From: Cladorhizidae sp. MBARI D1340-BT2
Lineage: Eukaryota > Porifera > Demospongiae > Poecilosclerida > Cladorhizidae
DNA: 64,000 nt
Reading direction: 5' to 3'
NCBI GenBank assembly: GCA_028752905.1
Contig: JAQNBH010000017.1
Span: forward strand, 31,612,283 to 31,676,282
Part shown: in pieces, positions 46,976-59,400 of the stretch
Numbering within the stretch: position 1 is the first letter of the stretch
How the letters are laid out: the number at the start of each line of letters is the position of its first letter
Translations under genes and position numbers: made by a program
Notes under the pieces: generated by a model
Database searches by the model: none
What the model was told of the DNA's origin: nothing
What the model saw: only the letters and a program-made list of their open reading frames with translations

Positions 46976-47360
46976 ATTAGCTGGTATTTCCTATTTTCAT
47001 GTATATATCCATTACAATTTTTTTTTTAATAGCTGTCTACTGGATAATATGGCAACTATCCGAGGCATGCAACTTCAAAAATGCAACTTAAAAAAATGTG
47101 TACAAGATTTTAAATCATTGAATTTACTGTGCAGATTTCAAATTTATTTTTCGATTTCAAGATGATTTTATTTTATTGGAGATTTCAGAGGATTGGATAC
47201 ACAGGATTTTTTATTCATTCAAAATTCTTATGCTAGGTATAATTATTCTTGCTACAGAGCCCAATTTTCAATAAGGAAAAAATTGATAAAAATGAAGGGA
47301 ATAAGTTTAACACACACAGTTTTTTACAGTATCAATTGACTCCCACTTTGACTAAACAGA
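46976..47360. other. AT-rich spacer, nothing recognised
   Basis: It holds a T tract near 47021 and short frames only. Confidence 0.4.
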
Positions 47361-47363
47361 AGT

Positions 47364-47585
47364 CTAGATATATTTGATTTGAAAACATGCCCCACACACA
47401 CCATTACAGAGTACCATCTTTACTCCGCAATCTGGACAATTTGTAGTAGCAATGAACATGGACTTATTGCCTGCAACCATTCCCATTAAATCCTGGTACC
47501 CTGTGTAGTTGGTGCTGATGTTCACTGTTGTTGAATCACATAGGGTTGAAATTCTCGTGACATTATATTGTGAATGGTTTAGCTT
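47364..47585 (-). CDS. Possible terminal exon of an unidentified gene
   Basis: A strong acceptor (TTTTTTATTGCATTGCCAG) precedes a 222-nt, phase-0 stretch ending in TAG. It encodes KLNHSQYNVTRISTLCDSTT, a middle part with GYQDLMGMVAGNKSMF, and a Cys-rich end CPDCGVKMVLCNGVCGACFQ. The two CxxC-like pairs suggest a zinc ribbon. No family is recognised and no upstream exon was found before the 16-kb repeat at 48124. It could also be a transposon fragment. Confidence 0.35.
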   Translation of the reverse strand, partial: KLNHSQYNVTRISTLCDSTTVNISTNYTGYQDLMGMVAGNKSMFIATTNCPDCGVKMVLCNGVCGACFQIKYI

Positions 47586-47689
47586 CTGGCAATGCAATAA
47601 AAAATGTAATGATATATTATGAAGGAATTGAGGAAGATAACTGGAAGGAAGGTTAGAGAGCAGGGTGGACTATAGTGAAAGTCTCCAAA

Positions 47690-47805
47690 GTTAATTAATC
47701 AGACATTTATAAAAATGCATATGAGCCTACAGTTCAGACTTCCATATATATATATATCACCAAGATAAACATATTGAAGATCCCCTACCAAGCCTACCAA
47801 GAAAA
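47690..47805. repeat. Short dispersed repeat, partner of 17290-17400
   Basis: Same order of AATCAGACATTTAT, ATGAGCCTACAGT and GAAGATCCCCTAC blocks, with a (TA)n insert near 47747. Confidence 0.6.
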
Positions 47806-48045
47806 AGAATTAATGTAGCGAAGATCAAGTTTTCTTATACTAACTTAATGCAATATGTTTTGACACATGTTCAGAGTTATGGACAAGTTCTTGAGTGGGA
47901 AGTTGTTCCATAATAATTATGATGGTGATGCTATATATATAATCTTAGAGGGTTTTTTTCAATAGCTCACCTTTCTTCCAGAGTAAAAGTTGGCTTACAT
48001 AAGCCATCAACAACTATCTCAATAATCATCTTAAATTTGCTCTAT

Positions 48046-48123
48046 TGATGTTTTGGCTAGATATTCAGTTAGATGCTATAGCCTACATCAGGAACAAAAC
48101 AGTTAGTGTGCATACCAGAGGAG
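48046..48123 (-). repeat. Stem-loop variant at the left edge of repeat copy 2
   Basis: On the minus strand CTGATGT (48091-48085), a GGCTATAG...TCTAGCC stem and AAAACATC form the same variant core as 17495-17531, in opposite orientation. It directly abuts the first base of the 16-kb repeat copy. Confidence 0.55.
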
Positions 48124-49345
48124 TAATGCACCTTAGGCCAATAAGGCACTTCTTTACTTTCCCACTAAGATATAGGCTTCATGATTATTGGACTAACTTT
48201 CAGTAGATAACTGGACAACTTCTGATTGACATAATAAATATTATAGAGATTCACCTCTAAGGTTAGCAAATTAAAAGGTGTAAGATTGTGCTATAAATAC
48301 ATATTGAAATTAATATAGCAACCATTTCAATTATGCTGCATAATATAGAACCCATTTGCTTTTTGATAAGGCAATATGCAGTGTTAGGTATATACTCTAA
48401 CTTGTTCTACGAACAAAATTTTATTCGAAATATCTCTGAGAACAGAAACAAAATTACACCAATGAAATATGTGTATATATATTTATATAAAAATAATATA
48501 TTATGCCTTGATAATTATGTACAAGGCAGATATGGGAATGCATATAATAAACTCAATTCCTCATGTATGATTCCTAGCTAGATTAGTACTTGGATTTTGT
48601 GTTCAACAAAACAATCCTAAGCTCAACAAATTAGAGTTAGTGCCAGTTACAAGTCAGCAGGACAGCTCATGACAGAGCAACTGCAGTCAGTGCTTCTCAA
48701 GTCAGAGCGGCTCTGTCAGAGTTCCAGTCAGGGCATTACCAGGAGACTTTGATTGAGCATTATTTTGTGATCATGGGTGAGTTAGTTTGGTTGGTATTGT
48801 TGTTGATGTTGGGTTCATGGAGAATTGAACTCTTCAAATTGATCGGTGCCTTTTTTGTTCTGTTTAATCGCAGTGGCAACTGTCCTGATATTGAAGAATC
48901 TTTAACTGCAATCTCCTTCTAAATATGGAAAGGGAAGAATAATAATCTAATAGAGAAAAGTATTTCATATCCCAATAGAAATATAGTTAAAGTTCCTTAA
49001 TTATAACCATATAGTTCGGAGGTTATGAAAACAACCTGTCCAATTGTAACCACACTCTCCAGGTGCAAACCTGCCAAATATATACTTGGAACATTTTTTT
49101 ATTCATTAGAATGAAAATATAATGAGATACTGCAGGGTTACAAAATCTACAGAGGGATTAGATAATACTTCCCATTTCGATTAGGCGGTGATAGATATAG
49201 GACCTTGCTTCTCAGTTTATCACAGCAGAATAATCTCCAGAAAAGTAGGATCAAAGAGATTAGCAACTTCTGGATGATTGGTTATTTAAAATATAAACTT
49301 AGTTTAAAAGCAGTGAATTTGCACCAAAATACTAACAATTTATTC

Positions 49346-49430
49346 CTGATGAAGGCTAGAGCATTCAGCCGATATATTGACAGAAGATTAATGAGAAGGT
49401 CATTGTAACAATTACAGGTCAAGACAAATT
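49346..49430 (+). repeat. Stem-loop repeat copy (decayed), paralogue of 1223-1310
   Basis: CTGATGA at 49346-49352, stem GGCT/AGCC, decayed GATATATTGAC, then a tail (AATGAGAAGGTCATTGTAA) closer to the family consensus than in copy 1. Confidence 0.65.
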
Positions 49431-49479
49431 ACAAGCATCCAACAACTTTCCCCATGAGCAGTATGCACATACCAGGAAG

Positions 49480-49686
49480 TCAATGCCATTTGAAAAAGTA
49501 GCCCAGCTCTATCTTATCACTTGCCTCTTTTTGGAGTTTAAACCAGAAGCCATCGACATCTTCCAAATTAATGTTGGATAGTGGGATATTAATTTCACCA
49601 AGAAGCTTGTCCTCTCCAAACCTCTCCCAGTCCCATACACACAGCTGGAGAGTGCATAGACCAATGCAAGACTGCTCAACATAGTA
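49480..49686 (-). CDS. C2 gene copy 2, last exon
   Basis: 207 nt with TGA stop. It is identical in length to 1368-1574, with LGE loop DELLGE changed to DKLLGE. Confidence 0.82.
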   Translation of the reverse strand, partial: YYVEQSCIGLCTLQLCVWDWERFGEDKLLGEINIPLSNINLEDVDGFWFKLQKEASDKIELGYFFKWH

Positions 49687-52600
49687 CTGCATACAGAAAT
49701 ACGTTTTTATATTTTAAATATGAACTACAATTACCTTCTCAAAGGCAAGTCAGGAATCTGTCATTATAGGACCAAACATTTAGAACAAAGTTTACAGGTT
49801 TATTATTGTTGCTAGTGTTGTTGTTTTAGTGCTGTTGTTTCCTAAACAAATTCTAGGTTTGGTATAAGAAATACATATGGGCCAGGTGGTTGAAAGAAAA
49901 TGTTGAACGTTAGCAATATATCACAAACAGAGCGTACTTGATAGCAACACAACAATACATTATTACTCCAATAGTGTCATAACAAATTGTGTTTTAAGTT
50001 GTAGAGAGTTTGAAAAATAAGGGTAACTAAACTACTCAGCATTCAAAATTTTGACTAACCTGAAAGGTTTGCCTGTACATGGGATTTCTAGTATTCCTTT
50101 TAGTTTCAGTCCTTTTCTTGGGGTACATGTACTTGTATATTTCAGATATGATTGAAGCTCTGATATAAGGATTTGGGGACTTGTCTTGGTCAGCATGTGC
50201 TAACCCTCGTGCTTTGTTGATGAAGACTGAAAAGTGTTTATTGATGTGTTGGACACTCACAAGTACTTCTCCAGTTTCAGAATAATCCTTCTTTTCATCC
50301 AACATCGTCTGTAATATATTTTGACAAACTGAGTGATTATGAGGGAACTTGATAAAAATTACAACAAAGAAGTTATATCAGAAAATCATCAACAATAGAA
50401 TTTGGCATTCACTCGCTAAAAGGATTCACCGCAGTATGTTTGGGTTCTACTAACATTAACATTCCAATATCACTTAGAATTTGTATTATACAGACAAAGT
50501 TCATCCTACGCACTTGAATATTACTTTAACTATGGTCATTAGTTGAATAAGGAATGCACTTGTGTGTTTGTGATTTTCTTGACAGATAATTATAAGCGGA
50601 AAGAGTTTATGCATGTCTATTAGCCTAATTATGCAGCACATTAGTAGACAAACTTGGTCTATGTGATATACTCATGAAGTATGCCTACCTGAGTTATGGC
50701 ACCATATCTCAGATGTGATTTAACTAATTAATAAGTTTGAAGAGGGATCTTTTGATAGTTGAGGCAGTCCTTTTGCTTCATACTGACATTTTATACCAAC
50801 ATAAACTGATCTATGCCAAGAAATGATTGAGAAGAAGTTGATGCATTGAATATTGGACTTTGGGTCCCACTTTATACAATGGTATACAATGGTACAGTAC
50901 ACATACATACTCAGCAGTTTTACTAGCCTACACACTATGACACAACAGTAATTCAGCCATTGGCACATCTTCTCTCTATGGAAATGGCATTTTTACTGGA
51001 AATGGTCTAATAATTATGGTAACACTGCTATGCTGTAGTGGAATTAATGGAAGTCTTTCTCACCTTGGAAGTAGGAGAAGAAGCACAAGCTAAACTGTCA
51101 CAATCCATGCTACCTTGAAGTTTCAGGTCCAATGTTGGTGTTGTTGTTACTGGTGGTGAGCTTGAAGAAGATTGGGATAACTTAGCTACTTGTGAGTTTG
51201 TTTCTCGCTCTTCTGATTTTGGTGAAAAATAACTTGTTGGTTTAGTTGGTATTATTAGTGTGAGGGTGTATGAAGGTTGGGACACTGCAAGGGCTTGGTT
51301 AGTTTTGTCTTTTTGCGTTGACTTGTTCATTGTTTCAATTGTTGGTGCTGGAGGTTGAGGGTTAGCTTGGGTGTCCTCAATTGGTTGGTTGTTTGCATTT
51401 TTATTGATGATAGGTGATGAAGAAGATTCGGGGTAAATGCTCTGTTCCCTATCTGGACTTGATAAATGTGGAATATTTGTTGATGTTATCAATGAATGCC
51501 AACATTCTACACTTGTTCCAGGTTCCTTCAGCATTGCTTCCCAATGGCCGACTTCCTCTGAATTAGAATCCATTGAAAGGCCTAATTTAAGGCATCCTAG
51601 TACACTATCCTTAAAGAGCCTTTTCTGATTCTTCACACAAATGTCCAATGCTCTAGCAGATTTTAGTTCTCCCCAAGTGATATCCTTATAAGTAAATTCT
51701 TCCTCCCAAACAGGATTCAACTTGTTCCTTTTCACTTTAGTTTTCCTAAGACCTTTCCTTGTCTTGTTTGGAAGTAATTGCATCTTGACATAGGAATTGG
51801 TACGCCCATTAGGACCAATTTCGGGTAGATATTTAGCCTTGTCAATTGTTACATGGAGTGCACCTCTTGTCGTATCAGCAACTGCCTCCGTTGTTGTTGT
51901 TGGACTAAACATCAGTTTTACGTGCAACATACCATGGTAAGGAGTGGGTATTTGGAGTTCAGAGGAGTCCTGATAATTATATGTATGTAAAAATATATTA
52001 TATAAATTTTAGGAATAATATAAAACAAAAAACAATGACCAATGATAAAGAATTGAGATGTAACTGCTCTGTACCTTGTGGTTTAGTCCATACCATATTC
52101 TTTGATTCAAATCCACACAGGACAATGGAATTTTAATCTCTCCAAGAAAATCATCCTTTTCTTTTGGATTAGAGTCCCAAACACTCAACCAAAGTGTGAA
52201 CAAATGAAAGTCGGACTTCTCAATATGATACTATGCAAAGATTAAAAATGAGAAAAGAAATAGTTAGCATTAGAGTAAGTTGTGATGTAAAACCAAGCAT
52301 ATGCAACAATTGTTTTTTTTGTGCACCATGAGTACTTCTCATTATATTACTTCCATAATCAATTAGATGTTCTTCTGATTGGTTAAAATTATAGCTATGA
52401 CAGATTCCAGAAAAAGTTATTCCAGAATGAAAATACAATTAGATAAAGTTTGGTATGTGAATCAATTCAACTGAGCTACACAGAACTAAACTCTGCTATG
52501 TCAATGACCAAACTTAAATTAATGGAAATCCATTTGGCTAGCACATTACACTTTTAACAGCAAAGGATTACACGTTGATTTCTGTTATGTAAATGTTGCT

Positions 52601-55600
52601 ATGAAGCTTTTTGGCAGAAGAGCTGGAAATAATGGCCTAAAGATACCACCCATCTAGCCAGTTTTGATCATTTTCCATTTTAGCCAGCTTACACGCTAAA
52701 GAGGACTACCTTATGGACAACATTGCACTAAAATATACTTCCCTATTCTACCACAATCTAAATGTTATAGACATGTTGTTGGCTAATATTAGCTGGTGCA
52801 AACAAAAGTCAAGGATAATTTAAACATTCCTTGAGGACAGCTAAATGTGGTACATGTAATTGACCAACATGCAAGCATTACTCCATATTTGGTTTGATTA
52901 ATTATTTGTTGCTTGCATTCGATTCACGTTGTTAACATTCGTTGATTATGTCACATAAAGCTCTGCAAACCACATCTTTCTCTTCTCTATACCCATTTGT
53001 ACATTGAATTCATGAAAATTGTATTGCTCTAAATACTCCTGCTATCTATTTCTCTGTACTCATTTGTACATTGAATTCATGAAAATTGTATTGCTCTAAA
53101 TAATGTAGTTCATGTAACTCATAGCTGGTCATTTTCTTATGAAGCAGTTCCTGGTTTGGATGATAATATAGTGGAAAGATATATTGATTGGAAATTGGTT
53201 TGGTCATTGGTGCATTCAACAGAGGTGCTATATAAAAGTAAATTAAATAACCAACCTTAAAGGACTCCAGGAATGAAGTAATAGTGAACTTGTTCTTACT
53301 ATATGCTTTACTCATTTGGAAGCTTTTGTTATCCTTAGACAATAGAGTGATCAAGATGTAAGGGTCAGAAGCTGCCAGGCCTATGGCGATATCAACAAAT
53401 ACTTCCAGGTAGTCATACACATAGATACATGTTAATCGAAATTCTCCAAGACCATCCACATGATCTGCTGAACTTCTCTAAAGAGACATCCACAAAACAT
53501 CGATAAATTCAAACAAAAGTATTCAAACAATTAGTTTTTATTAATATATTAATTATAACTATATTAATGGCCTTTTGTGTAACTGGAGAATGAAATATTT
53601 TAAATGATCCATAGCATAAAGTTATAATGCACATGAGAAAATTTCAAATACGTATTTGTGTTCAGGCCTTTCCCACTGTTGGTCTGACCAACTTAACTAT
53701 GGTCATTAGTTGAAGGAATGATCTTGTGTGTTTGTGATTTTCTAGACAGATAATATAAGCAGAAAGGGTTTATGCATGTCTATAAGCCTAATTATGCAGC
53801 ACATTAGTAGACAAACTTGGTCTATGTGATATACTCATATGGCACCATATCTCAGATGTGATTTAACTAATGAATAAGTTTGAAGAGTGATCTTTTGATA
53901 GTTGAGGCAGTCCTTTTGCTTCATACTGACATTTTATACTGATCTATGCCTTCATTTTCAAGAAATGATTGAGAAGTAGTTGATGCATTGAATATTAGAC
54001 TTTGGGTCCCACTTTATACATGGTACAGTACACATACATACTCAGCAGTTTTACTAGCCTACAAACTATTTACACAGCAGTAATACAGCCATTAGCACAT
54101 CTTCTCTCTAATGGAAATGGCATTTTTACTGATATGGCTCTAATATGGTAACACTGCTATGCTGTAGGGGAATTAATGGAAGTCTTTCTCACCTTGGAAA
54201 TAGGAGAAGAATCACAAGCTAAACTGTCACAATCCATGCTACCTTGAAGTTTCAGGCCCAATGTTGGTGTTGTTGTTACTGGTGGTGAGCTTGAAGAAGA
54301 TTGCGATAACTTAGCTACTTGTGAGTTTGTTTCTCCCTCTTCTGATTTTGGTGAACAATAACTTGTTGGTTTAGTTGGTATTATTAGTTTGGAAGTGTTG
54401 GATGAAGGTTGGGACACTGCAAGGGCTTGGTTAGTTTTGTCTTTTTGCGTTGACTTGTTCATTGTTTCAATTGTTGGTGCTGGAGGTTGAGGGTTAGCTT
54501 GGGTGTCCTCAATTGGTTGGTTGTTTGCATTTTTATTGATGAGAGGTGATGAAGAGGATTCGGGGGAAATGCTCTGTTCCCTATCTGGACTTGATAAATG
54601 TGGAATATTTGTTGATGTTATCAATGAATGCCAACATTCTACACACGTTCCAGGTTCCTTCAGCATTGCTTCCCAATGGCCGACTTCCTCTGAATTAGAA
54701 TCCATTGAGAGGCCTAATTTAAGGCATCCTAGTACACCATCCTTAAAGAGCCTTTTCCGACTCTTCACACAAATGTCCAATGCTCTAGCAGATTTTAGTT
54801 CTCCCCAAGTGATATCCTTATAAGTAAATTCTTCCTCCCAAACAGGATTCAACTTGTTCCTTTTCACTTTAGTTTTCCTAAGACCTTTCCTTGTCTTGTT
54901 TGGAAGTAATTGCATCCTGACATAGGAATTGGTACGCCCATTAGGGCCGACTTTGGGTAGATGTTTAGCCTTGTCAATTGTTACATGGAGTGCACCTCTT
55001 GTCGTATCAGCAACTGCCTCCGTTGTTGTTGTTGGACTAAACAGCAGTTTTACATGCAACATCCCATGATAAGGAGTGGGTATTTGGAGTTCAGAGGAGT
55101 CCTGATATATGTAAAAAATATATTATATAAATAATAGAACAATGATAAAAAATTGAGATGTAACTGCTCTGTACCTTGTGGTTTAGTCCATACCATATTC
55201 TTTGATTCAAATCCACACTGGACAATGGAATTTTAATCTCTCCAAGAAAATCATCCTTCCCTTTTGGATTAGAGTCCCAAACACTCAACCAAAGTGTGAA
55301 CAAATGAAAGTCGGACTTCTCAATATGATACTATGCAAAGATAATAAATAACAATCTTTTCAAAAATGAGAAAATAAATAGTTAGCAATAGATAGAGAAA
55401 GTTGTAATGTAAACTTTTTTAAACGCAGCATAAGCAACGATTATTTTTTTTGTGCACCATATGTATAATGCATGAGTACTTCTCATTATATTACCATTAG
55501 ATGTTCTTCTGATTGGTTATGCTATAACTGATTCCAGAAAAAGTTGTTCCAGAATGTAGATAAAGTTTGGTATGTGAATCAATTCAACTGAGCAAACCAA

Positions 55601-58600
55601 AGCTACACAGAACTAAACTTTGCTATGTCCATGACCAAATTTAAAAGAATGGAAATCCATTTTGGCTAGCACATTACACTTTCAACAGCAAAGGGTTAGC
55701 TACAGGTTGATTTCTGTTATGTAAATGTTGCTATGAAGCTTTTTGGCAGAAGGGCTCGTAATAAAGATACTACCCATCTAGTCATTTTCTATCTAAGCCA
55801 GCTTACATGCTAAAGAGGAAGTAAATTTACTACCTTATGGACAACATTGCACTAAAATGTACTTCCCTATTCTACCACAATCTAAATGGTATAGACATGT
55901 CTTTGGCTAATTTTAGCTGATGGAAACAAAAGTCTAGGATAATTTAAACATTCCTTGAGGACAGCTAAATCTGGCACATGTTATGGACCAACATGCATAA
56001 GAAACAGGAAGTTAAAATGTTTTTTCCCCGTCAAATTTTAGCTGGTCTATAAAACAGTTAACCAATACTTATTGAGTATCAAAGTGTTTGCTTACGCATC
56101 GAAGAACAAAGATGAATTTTGATTTCTTAGCAACAAACCACACACTCGTGTATATCATTGATCGATAAAGACCTTTTTTGGTGACTTGGCATTTAGCCTT
56201 GTTGGCCAGTTAACAACAGTTGATAATGGCCTGCATATGGTCCAATTATTAATTATTTGTTGTTGCTTGCATTGGATTCACATTGTTAACATTCGTTGAT
56301 TATGTCACGTAAAGCTCTGCAAACCACATATTTCTCTTCTCTATACCCATTTGTACATTGAATTCTTGAAAATTGTATTGCCGTAAATACTCCTGCTATA
56401 TATTTCTCTGTACTCATTTGTACATTGAATTCATGAAAATTCTATTGCTCTAAATACTCCTGCTATATATGAAGTCCATGTAACTCATTGCTGGTCATTT
56501 TCTTATGAAACAGTTCCTGATTGGGATTTTCTTAATATAGTGAGTATTATGGAAGGATATATTGATTGGAAATTGGTTTGATCATTGGTGCATTCAAAAG
56601 TAGTGCTATATAAAAGTAAATTAAATACCAACCTTAAAGGATTCCAGGAATGAAGTAATACTAAACTTGTTCTTACTATATGCTTTACTCATTTTGAAGC
56701 ACTTGTTATCCTTAGACAATAGACTGATCAAGATATAAGGGTCTGAAGCTGCCAGGCCTTTGGCGATATCAACAAATACTTCCAGGTAGTCATAGACATA
56801 GATACATGTTAATCGAAATTCTCCAAGATCATCCACATGATCTGCTGAAATTCTCTAAAGAGACATCCACAAAACATCGATAAATTCAAACAAAAGTATT
56901 CAAACAACTAGTTTTTATTAATATATTAATTATAACTATATTAATGGCCTTTTGTGAAACTGGAGAATGAAATTTTATAAATGATCAGTAGCATGAGAAA
57001 ATTTCAAATACTTTTTTGTGTTCAGGCCTTTCCCACTGTTGGTCTGACCAACTTAAAGGATCTATCGCACACTGTTACATATTATATTATATTCCTAAGC
57101 TGAAAAATAATTCCAAAAAAAAATTCGGATAAGCTACCTCTAGTTGCAAAAAGCTTTCTTGCTTGGCTTTTCCTAAACAGGCAACATATTTGGTTGCCAG
57201 CAACTGCTGCTTAACCGCCATAAGCTTCGATCTCTACACCAACAGAGAGCTGCTTCCACCCCTGCCACTTTTCTCCATGGTGGCTACAACACAAGCATTA
57301 CATTCACTCTAGCAACACCAAAATCTAATAAAATTATGCAAATTCAGTGTGATTTACCACAACCTAATCAAACTACTGTGAAGTCATTTTCTTCTTAACT
57401 GTATTAGTTATACACTTTTTCTAGAAATAATAAAATTTTAGACATAAAACTGTGCACGTGTTTCTCAAGATTAATGGTGAAAAGGTGGAAAATGCAGGGT
57501 GGGATGTTCTATCCATTACTACTACCTAAGTCACATATAATACAAAACTTCCTGAAGGCTATATAGAGCATCTAGTCGAAACATCGAGAGAATACAATTT
57601 CATGTTGATTGTTGAGAAGGTTATTGTAATGTTGTTATGTCCTGAGAGTTCATTGAGTACAAAACTAGTGCATATAGATGTCACACATTTTGGCAAAATA
57701 CAATAAAATTCAGAAGATTTTAAACAAGGCAAGTTAATAAATGGTCTTAAAAATAGTACACCTATGATGCTTCTGCAAATAGAGAGTGATTCAGATAATA
57801 TCCTGATTCTAGTAGGTTTTGACAAATTGTGTGTACTACATCACATGTCAACAAAGCAGTCAATATACAGCAATAAGGACATTCAAGTACCTCTTCCATG
57901 CTAAGAGGAGAGTGTTCTGCCATTTCAGACTCCTCTGGCTTGATATCTACATCCCTATAGCAAAATACAAAAAAATACAGTGAGTATTGGCAAAATCTTC
58001 AACAGTTTGGCCACCATAATCATGTATAAAACAAATATAGACATAGTTGGCAAAATAATGTGCAAAAATATAGGAGTTTTTCTGCACACTCCAGTTGACT
58101 GCACTATCATAATCATGATATTGGTTTGACTGTGGGAGCAAGCAAAATGAATGTTTGACCATCACAACTATCTTCATCAATGTTTTCTTGTAGACTTTTT
58201 CTACTGTTTTGGCCATCAACTGCAGATAAAAACTAGACAACAACACCTTAGAATCACTTTAACTTCCTTGATTCTTGAGAAAGGAAATGCATCGAATTCA
58301 AATCAACATCCACTACACTAGACATGTACAGTGCATAAGTATACTACTTGCAGCTACTATATAGTAAACATTATGTTACAATAGTTGCGGCTCATTCCTC
58401 ATATATATGAAAAGAAAATTGCAAACTTTGGAAAAAGAGATTTGGTTTCGGAGACAAAACTTTAAGGAAGTTTTCCCTTTCAAATTTTATAAAACCTGAA
58501 ACCACCATTTCGTAGATTGCTATAATTCCTACAAATCTACAAATTCAGCCAGCAGATATCGAACAAATTTTTTTATTGATGCATTTGTTATCAGTATCCA

Positions 58601-59109
58601 ACAATGCACAGCTGTGAGTAGCAAAAACTTGTTGCTTTTTAAAAGCATGAATGTGTTGCACCCCAGCAGCTGTCTCTGTGGAAATGCAAAACTGCATTCT
58701 ATCTACAAAAGATATGTTCTATAACTTATAAAGTACTAACTCTGTGTACCTTTGAAGTCACAGGAGGGAAGTCATATGACTATATACCATGCATCATGTT
58801 GTATTATGTTCGCAGTTACTCAAGGTTATCTTACAGGCCCATGCTGCCACTGTGCCTAGAGTACTAACTCAACAATCTACAGGAATTTCTTTTAGTTGCC
58901 ACAATATATAAACTTCAATTAGCCAAGAGACCCACAGTAAATTCTGAATGTACTGCTAGAAAGAACACATCACTTTAAACCATGTTCATCTCTCATCACC
59001 AACTCACCAAAATCTGACTCCATTTTTCTTCTTGTTATATACTCACAACTTGATCATTCCTGAGCACACCTTCTGGTTTATCTTCCTCCTTAGTTAAAAC
59101 AGCTTCCAT
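49480..59109 (-). CDS. Five-C2-domain protein gene, copy 2, spliced
   Basis: The exons are 59047-59109, 57891-57954, 57138-57233, unit A (56633-56854, 55175-55330, 54193-55101), unit B (53256-53477, 52075-52230, 51064-51969), and 50060-50308 plus 49480-49686. All keep frame, GT-AG borders and phase 0 in the repeat units. Architecture matches copy 1 (1368-11227), giving about 1,080 residues. The C2A domains keep the SDPY, VWD and DD positions, while the C2B domains lack acidic Ca2+ ligands. Unlike copy 1, the 57138-57233 exon keeps a canonical donor, so copy 2 may be the better-preserved gene. One connecting exon between 59047 and 57954 is still unaccounted for. Conservation of frames with many intronic indels argues that both copies are or were recently under selection. 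Confidence 0.8.
50060..50308 (-). CDS. C2 gene copy 2, first half of terminal C2
   Basis: 249 nt, phase 0, donor CAG|GTTAGT. It has five extra residues compared with copy 1 (three near MLDEKK and two near YKYMYPKK), both in frame. Confidence 0.8.
51064..51969 (-). CDS. C2 gene copy 2, unit B: C2B plus linker exon
   Basis: 906 nt (302 codons), phase 0, donor AAG|GTGAGA. It has C2B features with YVKMQ, a lost positive site (KNQKRLFKDS) and the copy-2-specific linker motifs QVAKLSQ and GSMDCD. Confidence 0.85.
52075..52230 (-). CDS. C2 gene copy 2, unit B: C2A second exon
   Basis: 156 nt, phase 0, donor AAG|GTACAG. The VWD and KDDFLGEIKIPL motifs are intact. Confidence 0.84.
53256..53477 (-). 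CDS. C2 gene copy 2, unit B: C2A first exon
   Basis: 222 nt, phase 0. It encodes DGLGEFRL, GLAASDPYILITLLSKDNKS and SFLESFK. Confidence 0.84.
54193..55101 (-). CDS. C2 gene copy 2, unit A: C2B plus linker exon
   Basis: 909 nt, phase 0. It shares YVRMQ with unit A of copy 1, but linker motifs QVAKLSQ and GSMDCD with unit B of copy 2. Confidence 0.85.
55175..55330 (-). CDS. C2 gene copy 2, unit A: C2A second exon
   Basis: 156 nt, phase 0. It matches 7289-7444, including SVDL. Confidence 0.84.
56633..56854 (-). CDS. C2 gene copy 2, unit A: C2A first exon
   Basis: 222 nt, phase 0. It encodes DDLGEFRL and GLAASDPYILISLLSKDNKC. The donor region is AAG|GTTGGT. Confidence 0.84.
57138..57233 (-). 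CDS. C2 gene copy 2, probable N-terminal exon
   Basis: 96 nt, phase 0, between GGTGTAG and GAG|GTAGCT. It encodes RSKLMAVKQQLLATKYVACL, GKAKQESFLQLE. The in-frame 9-nt difference from copy 1 supports coding. Confidence 0.6.
57545..57630 (+). repeat. Stem-loop repeat copy with deleted core, paralogue of 9701-9785
   Basis: CTGATGAAG is shortened to CTGAAG and the stem altered, but CGAAACATCGAGAG and the TTGATTGTTGAGAAGG tail remain. Confidence 0.6.
57891..57954 (-). CDS. C2 gene copy 2, 64-nt N-terminal exon
   Basis: Acceptor GCTATAG and donor GAG|GTACTT. The length and protein (DVDIKPEESEMAEHSPLSME-like) are as in 10033-10096. Confidence 0.55.
59047..59109 (-). CDS. C2 gene copy 2, first coding exon
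   Basis: 63 nt from ATG 59109 (MEAVLTKEEDKPEG) to donor GTT|GTGAGT. The frame is open further upstream in this copy but not in copy 1, so the internal ATG is preferred. Confidence 0.6.
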
Positions 59110-59400
59110 TGCAGCAGAATTTATTGAATATTTGATAACAACGACAGATTCACAACACCTTTTCACTACTCGAGCGTTCGCTTGGGTATATAGCGTTGCG
59201 TCTGATTGCAGACGTATAGTCCGCATGCGCGGCGTGGAAATTGCGTGTGACGTAAATTCACCATTACGCAGATCCCGCCACTGCAACAAATTAATGATTG
59301 GCGGCTCAATATCGTCGACTTCCCACTCGACCCCCCTCAGCTCTTGTGGCTGATAGTCACCTTGTTTCAGGACATTTGTCACCAAGCCCTGAAGAGGAGA
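59110..59400 (-). promoter_or_regulatory. CpG-rich promoter region of C2 gene copy 2
   Basis: CpG cluster 59168-59255 with the NRF-1-like site (59221-59232) and TGACGTAA (59248-59255), the same order as copy 1. The spacing between the two sites is enlarged by about 9 bp. Confidence 0.55.
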
